From Oscillospiraceae bacterium (GTDB lineage Bacteria > Bacillota_A > Clostridia > Oscillospirales > CAG-272), in NCBI GenBank assembly GCA_015064195.1, contig SVSO01000188.1:1-5887 (forward strand): a stretch of DNA of 5,887 nucleotides. The letters run 5' to 3'. Position numbers and translations under genes: made by a program. Shown here in pieces: positions 1 to 4,387 of the stretch. The first letter of the stretch is position 1. Each line of letters opens with the position of its first letter. The notes below the pieces were generated by a model. The model ran no database searches. It saw only the letters and a program-made list of their open reading frames with translations, and was not told where the DNA came from.

Positions 1-104
1 TCGTAAGCCTTTACCCATCTGCCTTCTTCGGGAATGGGAGCGGGACCGTGCTTCGGGCCCTTGGCTACACAACACATATTTTCTACTTCGTGCGTATAGT
101 TCAT
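1..104 (-). CDS. N-terminus of a putative NifU-like iron-sulfur cluster assembly scaffold protein (partial)
   Basis: Only the first 34 codons are in the window; the gene runs off the left edge. It starts at ATG 104-102 behind a strong AAAGGAG ribosome site (about 112-119). The visible protein begins MNYTHEVENMCCVAKG and continues with a GPAPIPEEGRW segment. From memory, this opening matches a small clostridial family annotated as iron-sulfur cluster assembly scaffold (NifU-like), often found beside a GGGtGRT-motif protein. The cysteine pair at residues 11-12 is visible; the usual later GWCAPQQG segment would lie outside the window. It lies 66 bases downstream of pduL on the same strand and has no obvious promoter of its own, so cotranscription is plausible. 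That this is a gene is well supported; the family name is recall only. Confidence 0.7.
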   Translation of the reverse strand, partial: MNYTHEVENMCCVAKGPKHGPAPIPEEGRWVKAY

Positions 105-141
105 GTTTCTATCTCCTTTAATTTAAATTTACAATCATTAT

Positions 142-157
142 GTACCGATTCCGGTAC
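142..157 (-). other. Small perfect hairpin between pduL and the downstream gene
   Basis: The sequence GTACCG-attc-CGGTAC is a perfect 6-bp inverted repeat with a 4-base loop, starting 13 bases after the pduL stop codon in the direction of transcription. No T-run follows it on the minus strand, so it is not a standard intrinsic terminator. It could be an RNA processing or stability element, or a weak attenuator, between two cotranscribed genes. Confidence 0.4.
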
Positions 158-170
158 GGTTATGCAGAAA

Positions 171-746
171 TTACTTGATAATCTCGCCGTAGCACTTGCC
201 GAATGCGCAGGCAGCGTTTGCTTCATCGGTGTCGATGTGCATAGCAGCTGCGAACTTGGGGCTTACGCGGCAGACAACGTCGCCGAAGATGGTGGAGCGG
301 GAATCGTTCTCGATCTTGACGGAAACGACCTGCTTGTCCTCAACGCCGAACTGCTCAGCATCTGCGGGGGTCAGGTGAATGTGACGCTTTGCGATGATCA
401 CGCCCTCAGCGATCTCAACCTCACCTGCAGGGCCGACGATCTTGCAGCCTGCGGAGCCGGCAACGTCACCGGATTCGCGGACGGGAGCGTCAACACCGAG
501 GGTGCGGGCATCGGTGAAGGAGATTTCAACCTGGGTAGCGGGACGAGCCGGGCCAAGGATGATTACGTTTGCGATGGGCTTCTTGGGGCCGACGAGGGTT
601 ACGCGCTCCTCGCAGGCAAACTGACCGGGCTGGGAGAGGTCCTTCTTGTGGGTGAGGGCTGCGCCCTTACCGAAGAGGATCTCGATGTGCTCCTCAGTGA
701 GATGTACGTGTCTCGCCGAGGTTTCTACAAGTACCTTGTTTTCCAT
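171..746 (-). CDS. pduL: Phosphate propanoyltransferase (PduL-type phosphotransacylase)
   Basis: The 191-residue protein should interconvert acyl-CoA plus phosphate with acyl-phosphate plus CoA, using acetyl- or propionyl-CoA; a kinase would then make ATP. PduL-family hallmarks are visible in both half-domains: ETSARHVHL (His13, His15), the GPxRxxTQVEIS segment at about 65-76, KRHIHLTP (His122, His124) and MHIDTDEAN (His170). The histidines match the known two-zinc site of PduL. The ATG at 746 was chosen because it has an AAGGA site at 756-760 and follows the predicted transcription start near 792; an upstream in-frame ATG at 797 lies inside the promoter. The protein enters the catalytic domain by about residue 5. 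It therefore lacks the N-terminal encapsulation peptide of microcompartment PduLs, which suggests a cytosolic enzyme standing in for Pta. No microcompartment shell genes are nearby. An iron-sulfur-type gene follows in the same direction. Confidence 0.93.
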   Translation of the reverse strand: MENKVLVETSARHVHLTEEHIEILFGKGAALTHKKDLSQPGQFACEERVTLVGPKKPIANVIILGPARPATQVEISFTDARTLGVDAPVRESGDVAGSAGCKIVGPAGEVEIAEGVIIAKRHIHLTPADAEQFGVEDKQVVSVKIENDSRSTIFGDVVCRVSPKFAAAMHIDTDEANAACAFGKCYGEIIK

Positions 747-798
747 GATAATATATCCTTTCAAAATAATTTTTGTTAAGGTTTTGCCATACACCAAT

Positions 799-827
799 AT
801 TATACCATTTTTTTCGCAAAAAGTAAA
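799..827 (-). promoter_or_regulatory. Sigma-A-type promoter of pduL
   Basis: Read on the minus strand, a TTTACT -35 box (827-822) and a perfect TATAAT -10 box (804-799) are separated by exactly 17 bases. The predicted start near 792 gives a leader of about 45 bases before the pduL ATG. The 18-base repeated motif at 857-840 ends 12 bases upstream of the -35 box, the usual location for an activator site or UP-like element. Confidence 0.8.
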
Positions 828-839
828 TGATAAAAAGGT

Positions 840-857
840 GAATTTTTGCGCAAACTA
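840..857 (-). promoter_or_regulatory. Repeated 18-base motif, copy 1 (pduL / ClpP-like spacer)
   Basis: On the minus strand this reads TAGTTTGCGCAAAAATTC and contains the 10-bp palindrome TTTGCGCAAA (845-854). It matches the copy at 4273-4290 at 17 of 18 positions. It ends 93 bases from the pduL start and 12 bases upstream of the pduL -35 box. For the divergent peptidase gene, its TTGCGC (847-852) could act as a poor -35 box with TATGAA (870-875) as the -10 box, so one site could affect both genes. I recognise no known regulator consensus in it. Confidence 0.5.
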
Positions 858-899
858 ATCTCGTAATTCTATGAAAAACAGCGAAAGTTGGAAAATTTT

Positions 900-1574
900 A
901 TGAATGAGAATGAAAAAAACACCAACGATCCGGCAGAAGAAAAGCTGGACGGCATTGAAAAGGCAGGCGCGGTGACGGCGGGACAGATCCAGTTCCTCAC
1001 CATCATCGGGCAGGTGGAGGGGCATTACCTCTCCGGCGATTCGGCGAAGACCACCAAGTATGAGCATATCATTCCCCTGCTCTGCTCCATTGAGGAGAGC
1101 CGCGACATCGATGGTCTGCTCATTCTTCTGAATACCGTGGGCGGCGACGTGGAGGCGGGGCTGGCCATCGCGGAGCTGGTGGCGGGGATGAAAAAGCCCA
1201 CCGCATCCATCGTGCTCGGCGGCGGGCATTCCATCGGCGTGCCGCTGGCAGTTGCGGCAAAGCGGTCGTTCATCGTGCCCAGCGCCACCATGACCATCCA
1301 TCCGGTGCGCACCAGCGGCCTTGTGGTGGGCGTGCCGCAGAGCTTCGACAATCTGCGGCGGATGCAGGAGCGCATTGTGGGCTTCATCACCCGGCACAGC
1401 CGCATGGAGGAGCAAAAGCTGTGCGAGCTGATGATGCGCACCGATGAGATCGCCACGGACTGCGGCTCCATCATCGACGGCAAGGAGGCGGTGAAGCTGG
1501 GGCTCATCGATGAGGTGGGCGGCCTTGCGGATGCCCTCGCCGCGCTTCATTCCATGCGGGAACAGGAAAAATGA
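900..1574 (+). CDS. tepA: ClpP-fold serine peptidase, TepA/YmfB type
   Basis: This 224-residue protein belongs to the ClpP/crotonase-fold peptidases and most resembles Bacillus TepA (translocation-enhancing protein, YmfB), a cytoplasmic ClpP homologue linked to protein export. Supporting segments are TTKYEHIIP (51-59), the oxyanion-hole region NTVGGDVEAGLAIAE (78-92), the nucleophile segment LGGGHSIGVPLA (Ser111) and TMTIHPVRTSGLVVGVPQ (His134). The end, GKEAVKLGLIDEVGG, is typical. The acidic triad member is less certain: in an ungapped comparison with ClpP the catalytic Asp position falls on Gly189, with Asp187 two residues earlier. The first 22 residues are highly charged, and there is no signal peptide or membrane segment. 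I chose ATG 900, with a GGA at 890-892 seven bases upstream; an in-frame TTG at 888 would add four residues but has no ribosome site. It is divergent from pduL and has no Clp ATPase beside it. Confidence 0.88.
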   Translation: MNENEKNTNDPAEEKLDGIEKAGAVTAGQIQFLTIIGQVEGHYLSGDSAKTTKYEHIIPLLCSIEESRDIDGLLILLNTVGGDVEAGLAIAELVAGMKKPTASIVLGGGHSIGVPLAVAAKRSFIVPSATMTIHPVRTSGLVVGVPQSFDNLRRMQERIVGFITRHSRMEEQKLCELMMRTDEIATDCGSIIDGKEAVKLGLIDEVGGLADALAALHSMREQEK

Positions 1575-1584
1575 CAGAAACCGC

Positions 1585-2394
1585 TCAGGCTTTATGCCAC
1601 TGCTTCGGCGTCGAGCCGGTGTACCGCCGGAATGTCCGGATAAAATAGCTGATGCTGTTGAATCCGCATTCCAGTGCGGTATCCGTGACGCTTTTTGATT
1701 GGAGCAGCTCCTTGGCAAGCTCGATGCGGCACCGGTTGATGTATTCCATGGGAGTCTGCCCTGTATTCTTTTTGAAAAGCCGGATGATGTAGGATTTGCT
1801 GTAGTGGGAAAGCTCGCAGAGAAGCTCCAGCGTGATCGGCTCTGCGAGATGGCTGTGAACATAGTCGAAGATCATCGCCTCTCCCGGCGGGACTATTTTC
1901 GGCACGGCGGGCGTTACGCAGTATTTTCCCTCTCTGAGCAGAAGCGAAAAGAGGGAGCAGAAATGCGACCGCAGCAGGAATTCCGAAAAAGGCGGTCTTG
2001 TCCGGCAGCAGTCCTCCACATCATGGAGGATCGCGAAGATTTCATCCCCAAGTCCGCCGTCGTGTGCAAAAAACGAGGCAAATTCGATGCCCTCCGGAAA
2101 GTTTTCCGTAAGATCGCCCGACCACAGGCGCGGATGCACCACGATGGCGGTCACGCTTTCCCCGGCGCGGGCAGACACCGAATGAAGCTCGCCGCCCCGT
2201 ATCATCAGGCAGTCGCCCTCCTCAAGCGTGTATTGCCGCCCGCTGACGGTGCAATGTGCGCTGCCCTTATGGGAAAGCAGGAATTCATATTCTTCATGCC
2301 AATGATACCCGACAAAGCAGGTTTGGTAGATTTTCAGCGGCAGTGTCCCGCTTCGGTGTATGATCGGCTCTTTGTAGCAGTTGTCCCGGGTCAT
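1585..2394 (-). CDS. AraC-family transcriptional regulator with N-terminal cupin domain
   Basis: This 269-residue protein is a probable sugar-responsive transcription factor. The N-terminal part (about 20-90) is a cupin-like ligand-binding domain with HWHEEYEFLL (31-40), an EEGD turn near 58-61 and GGELHSV (67-73). Residues about 175-267 form the two-helix-turn-helix AraC/XylS domain. The first helix-turn-helix lies around ITLELLCELSHYSKSYIIRLFKK (187-209), the connecting helix is RIELAKELL, and the second is SVTDTALECGFNSISYFIRTF (235-255), followed by GSTPKQW. The ATG at 2394 is preceded by GGAGGG (2404-2399). The gene is divergent from the GH28-like gene across 151 bases, so it is most likely that gene's local activator. 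It converges with the peptidase gene, their stop codons being 10 bases apart with no terminator between them. The inducer cannot be read from the sequence; a pectin- or plant-derived sugar is inferred from the neighbour. Confidence 0.9.
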   Translation of the reverse strand: MTRDNCYKEPIIHRSGTLPLKIYQTCFVGYHWHEEYEFLLSHKGSAHCTVSGRQYTLEEGDCLMIRGGELHSVSARAGESVTAIVVHPRLWSGDLTENFPEGIEFASFFAHDGGLGDEIFAILHDVEDCCRTRPPFSEFLLRSHFCSLFSLLLREGKYCVTPAVPKIVPPGEAMIFDYVHSHLAEPITLELLCELSHYSKSYIIRLFKKNTGQTPMEYINRCRIELAKELLQSKSVTDTALECGFNSISYFIRTFRRYTGSTPKQWHKA

Positions 2395-2408
2395 TTCGCC
2401 CTCCGTTC

Positions 2409-2426
2409 AATATTGTGCAAATATTC
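2409..2426 (+). promoter_or_regulatory. Repeated 18-base motif, copy 2 (AraC / GH28-like spacer)
   Basis: AATATTGTGCAAATATTC matches the copy at 4273-4290 at 14 of 18 positions, including the last ten bases, GCAAATATTC, without a mismatch. It lies 120 bases before the GH28-like start codon, in the same orientation toward that gene as the other copies have toward theirs. It also lies 14 bases upstream of the region where the -35 box would fall. On the other strand it sits just upstream of the AraC ribosome site, so it could also serve autoregulation. This is the most degenerate of the three copies. Confidence 0.4.
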
Positions 2427-2440
2427 GGGAAATATCGTGA

Positions 2441-2469
2441 TAGCATTTGCAGAATACGTGTGATATAAT
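2441..2469 (+). promoter_or_regulatory. Probable activator-dependent promoter of the GH28-like gene
   Basis: A perfect TATAAT -10 box at 2464-2469 lies 76 bases before the start codon. The -35 position with a 17-base spacer (2441-2446, TAGCAT) is a poor match to TTGACA. A strong -10 with a weak -35 beside a divergent AraC gene is the usual arrangement of an activator-dependent promoter. The predicted start, near 2476, falls inside the inverted repeat at 2469-2501. Confidence 0.55.
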
Positions 2470-2501
2470 GATATATGGTATGATGATTATACCATATATC
2501 A
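2469..2501. repeat. Perfect inverted repeat with 13-bp arms at the GH28-like promoter
   Basis: The arms TGATATATGGTAT (2469-2481) and ATACCATATATCA (2489-2501) are perfect reverse complements around the 7-base spacer GATGATT. The left arm begins at the last base of the -10 box, so the structure covers the predicted transcription start. As DNA it could be an operator for a dimeric regulator (inner half-sites ATGGTAT/ATACCAT). As RNA most of it would lie at the very 5' end of the transcript. No T-run follows, so it is not an intrinsic terminator. Confidence 0.65.
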
Positions 2502-2506
2502 CCCGC

Positions 2507-2520
2507 ATCGTCAAGACGAT
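2507..2520. repeat. Small palindrome in the GH28-like leader
   Basis: ATCGTC-aa-GACGAT is a perfect 6-bp inverted repeat with a 2-base centre, lying between the larger inverted repeat and the ribosome site (GGAGGG, 2532-2537). As RNA only the outer four pairs could form. A second operator half or chance are both possible. Confidence 0.3.
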
Positions 2521-2545
2521 TCGGAACATACGGAGGGAAATTTTT

Positions 2546-3928
2546 ATGAAGACGATCGTAAACATCCGCGATTTCGGCGCGGTTTCGGGTGCCGGACTGC
2601 AGACCCGGGCGATCCAGAATGCCATCGACCATGTTTATCTGACCGGCGGCGGCGAGGTGCAGATCCCCGAAGGCGTTTTTCTGACCGGCGGCATTCGTCT
2701 GCGCTCCCGTGTCACCCTTCATCTGCTGGCAGGCGCGGTGCTGAAGGGCAGCTCCGATCCCGAGGATTACTTCGACTGCTATACAGAGGACAAGCTTGAG
2801 CCGCTGGAGCCTCATCGGATCACCGATGCGCCCTATGTGGGGCTGTGGACCATCCACGGCGAAACAGAATATGATGAGCAGGATGAACGCTACCGCTTCC
2901 GCCGTCTGCCGGGAAGCCGCTGGAACAATGCGCTGATCCGCGCCATCGATGCGGAAAATGCTGCCATTATCGGAGATGCCGGCTCGTGCATCGACGGCAG
3001 CAACTGCTTTGATGCGGTGGGCGAGGAGCTGTACCGCGGCCCTCACGCGATCACCTTTTTCAATTGCAGAAATATCATTCTGTCCGGCTACAGCATCCGG
3101 GACAGCGCAAACTGGGCGCACAATATGCTGTTCTGCGAAAACATTTCCATGGATCACGTCAGTGTGTATGCCGGTCACGACGGCTTTGACGCCTTTTCCT
3201 CGGAAAATATCACCATCACCGACTGCGAATTCTGCACCGGCGACGACTGTGTTGCAGGCTTCGGCAATGTCAATGTGCGGATCGCCGGCTGCAGCATGAA
3301 TTCCTCCTGCAGTGCCATGCGGTTCGGCGGCACCAATGTTCTCGTGAAGGACTGCAAAATCTTCGGCCCGGGCGAATACTGCTTCCGCGGCATATTGACG
3401 CCGGAGGACAAGCGCGCCGGAAAAGAATCGGCAAGACCCGGCAGAAATATGCTGTCCGCCTTCACCTACTACGCCGATTTTTCCATGCCCATCCCGGAGA
3501 TCCCGGGACAGATCGTCATCCGGGACTGCACATTTGAAAATGTTGATCGATTCCTGCACTATAATTTTTCGGGTAACGAAATATGGCAGAGATACCGTCC
3601 TATGCACGATATTACCTTTGAGAATATCAAGGCGGCGGATGTGGGCATGGCGCTGAATGCATACGGCAGAGAGGATATGCCGCTCACGCTGACGCTGCGG
3701 AATGTGGAGCTTTCCGTCCGCGGGGATGCCAAACCGGACACGCTTGTCAAAGCCGCGCACTGCAAATATGTGCTCTTTGAGAACGTGAAGATCGAGAATT
3801 TCAGCGGTGACTGCCTTGTCCGCACGCTGACCGACGGTGAATTTGTCTTCCGCGGCGTGGAGTCCGCCGTCCGCGATTCCGACCGTGTCAAGCGCACAGA
3901 GGAAGCGTTTGTGATCGGCGGCGTCTGA
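2546..3928 (+). CDS. GH28-like right-handed beta-helix protein (polygalacturonase-related), cytoplasmic
   Basis: This 460-residue protein has the pectin-lyase fold. The N-terminal VNIRDFGAVSGAGLQTRAIQ region (5-24) with TGGGEVQIPEGVF (33-45) is the standard opening of GH28 and related helices, and repeated N-I-x-I/V-x-x-C rungs follow (200-272 and 322-362). The active-site region is recognisable. HDGFD (211-215) takes the place of the GH28 NTD motif, keeping Asp212, and TGDDC (231-235) supplies the Asp233-Asp234 pair. The GH28 His-Gly motif is absent: where GHG is expected the sequence is SSCS (253-256). No clear RIK motif is seen, although Arg281 in YCFRG might substitute. There is no signal peptide, so it probably acts on imported oligosaccharides. 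The start at 2546 has GGAGGG eight bases upstream. The AraC gene is divergent. It may be a glycosidase of altered specificity or a lyase/epimerase-like helix; exact activity is unknown. Confidence 0.85.
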   Translation: MKTIVNIRDFGAVSGAGLQTRAIQNAIDHVYLTGGGEVQIPEGVFLTGGIRLRSRVTLHLLAGAVLKGSSDPEDYFDCYTEDKLEPLEPHRITDAPYVGLWTIHGETEYDEQDERYRFRRLPGSRWNNALIRAIDAENAAIIGDAGSCIDGSNCFDAVGEELYRGPHAITFFNCRNIILSGYSIRDSANWAHNMLFCENISMDHVSVYAGHDGFDAFSSENITITDCEFCTGDDCVAGFGNVNVRIAGCSMNSSCSAMRFGGTNVLVKDCKIFGPGEYCFRGILTPEDKRAGKESARPGRNMLSAFTYYADFSMPIPEIPGQIVIRDCTFENVDRFLHYNFSGNEIWQRYRPMHDITFENIKAADVGMALNAYGREDMPLTLTLRNVELSVRGDAKPDTLVKAAHCKYVLFENVKIENFSGDCLVRTLTDGEFVFRGVESAVRDSDRVKRTEEAFVIGGV

Positions 3929-3965
3929 TAGCCGGTCATCCGGCATCCGCTTCGAAAGTTTTTTT
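3927..3965 (+). terminator. Weak hairpin plus distant T-run after the GH28-like gene
   Basis: GCCGG-tcat-CCGGC (3931-3944) follows the stop codon directly; GAT/ATC could extend it with one bulged A. A seven-T run occurs only at 3959-3965, 14 bases beyond the core stem, so this is not a canonical intrinsic terminator. It may contribute to 3' end formation. Confidence 0.3.
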
Positions 3966-3985
3966 CAAAAATTTTGCAATACCCC

Positions 3986-4014
3986 TTGACAACTGCCTCA
4001 GGATGTGATATAAT
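3986..4014 (+). promoter_or_regulatory. Consensus promoter of the tRNA-Val gene
   Basis: TTGACA (3986-3991) and TATAAT (4009-4014) are both perfect and 17 bases apart, with a TG two bases before the -10 box (extended -10). The predicted start near 4021 is only a few bases before the mature tRNA 5' end. It is the strongest promoter in the window, as expected for a stable RNA. Confidence 0.92.
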
Positions 4015-4024
4015 AGTAATGTTC

Positions 4025-4101
4025 GGAGGCATAGCTCAGCTGGTTAGAGTACTTGCTTGACATGCAAGGGGTCACTGGTTCGATTCCAGTTGTCTCCACC
4101 A
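4025..4101 (+). tRNA. tRNA-Val (anticodon GAC)
   Basis: The cloverleaf folds fully by eye. The acceptor stem is GGAGGCA (4025-4031) with TGTCTCC (4091-4097), containing one G-U pair. The D-stem is GCTC/GAGT with a terminal wobble. The anticodon stem CTTGC/GCAAG encloses loop TTGACAT (4057-4063), giving anticodon GAC at 4059-4061, which reads valine codons GUC and GUU. The T-stem ACTGG/CCAGT encloses TTCGATT. Discriminator A4098 is followed by an encoded CCA (4099-4101). It is a single-gene unit between its own promoter and terminator. Confidence 0.97.
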
Positions 4102-4102
4102 T

Positions 4103-4137
4103 AAAACTTCCCGGAAACAGTTCCGGGAAGTTTTTTT
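4103..4137 (+). terminator. Intrinsic terminator of the tRNA-Val gene
   Basis: An 11-bp perfect stem, ACTTCCCGGAA (4106-4116) and TTCCGGGAAGT (4121-4131), with an ACAG loop is followed by a seven-T run (4131-4137). Three A residues before the stem can pair with the first T residues. It begins two bases after the tRNA CCA end. Confidence 0.93.
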
Positions 4138-4387
4138 GTTGTTCACCATACAGCCCGCTCCGCAGAAACATTTGCGGCAATGTTTTCTATATTTTTTGCA
4201 AACCCTACTTTACTGCCGCCCAAAAGTGTGCTATACTGATACTGCACCCCCGAAACGGCACGGTTTTTTGTATAGTTTGCGCAAATATTCCGCATTGTGT
4301 CCCAAAATTTTGGTTTATCGACGCAAGCTTCCAATATCCCGGCCGCTTCCCATTCAAGCAGAAAACTATAAAAAGGAGCGAATTTTT
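4138..4387 (+). promoter_or_regulatory. Promoter and leader region of the solute-binding protein gene
   Basis: This stretch holds no convincing gene. A promoter with TTTACT (4209-4214) and TATACT (4232-4237), spacer exactly 17, predicts a start near 4244 and a leader of about 145 bases. Within the leader are copy 3 of the repeated motif (4273-4290) and the perfect 12-bp palindrome CCAAAATTTTGG (4302-4313), their palindrome centres 27 bases apart. Just upstream of the promoter, AGAAACATT/AATGTTTTCT (4164-4188) forms an imperfect hairpin followed by a T-rich stretch. A GGAG ribosome site (4375-4378) lies nine bases before the ATG. I could not fit a known riboswitch. Confidence 0.65.
4273..4290 (+). 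promoter_or_regulatory. Repeated 18-base motif, copy 3 (solute-binding protein leader)
   Basis: TAGTTTGCGCAAATATTC contains the palindrome TTTGCGCAAA (4276-4285) and differs from copy 1 at one base. It lies 97 bases before the start codon, in the same orientation toward the gene as the other copies. If the promoter at 4209-4237 is used, the site is about 30 bases downstream of the transcription start, a roadblock position. A further promoter downstream of the motif was looked for and not clearly found. Confidence 0.5.

Noticed and set aside
48..779. Long plus-strand open frame opposite pduL
   Set aside because: It is antisense to a clear PduL family protein, its translation is low-complexity with no family features, and it has no ribosome site. 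It reflects codon bias of the real gene.
840..857. Repeated motif as a known site such as CcpA cre, Rex, LexA or CodY
   Set aside because: TTTGCGCAAA does not fit the consensus of any of these as I know them, so I left the regulator unnamed.
871..903. Ten-codon leader peptide (MKNSESWKIL) overlapping the start of the TepA-like gene
   Set aside because: It has no ribosome site, and its start codon would fall within the only candidate -10 box for the gene. The TGA/ATG overlap is likely chance.
855..1862. 335-codon minus-strand open frame across the peptidase and the end of the AraC gene
   Set aside because: It runs antisense to TepA and out of frame with AraC. Its His/Ala-rich composition is typical of a shadow of GC-biased codons.
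2447..2545. In-frame extension of the GH28-like gene back to an ATG at 2447
   Set aside because: It starts upstream of the -10 box and translates the inverted repeat. The ATG at 2546 has a strong ribosome site and begins exactly at the conserved domain.
2294..3946. 550-codon minus-strand open frame opposite the GH28-like gene
   Set aside because: The plus strand has recognisable GH28 motifs and a good ribosome site. The antisense frame has none and would run through the divergent promoter region.
4025..4101. tRNA-Val as an integration site for a mobile element
   Set aside because: No integrase gene is present and the tRNA 3' end (GATTCCAGTTGTCTCCACCA) is not repeated elsewhere in the window.
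4164..4197. Hairpin plus T-rich stretch as a second terminator after the tRNA
   Set aside because: The stem is imperfect and AT-rich, and the T-run is separated from it. The terminator at 4103-4137 already accounts for the tRNA 3' end.
4136..4387. In-frame N-terminal extension of the solute-binding protein back to 4136
   Set aside because: It would start inside the tRNA terminator and read through the gene's own promoter, placing 84 residues before a typical lipoprotein signal peptide.
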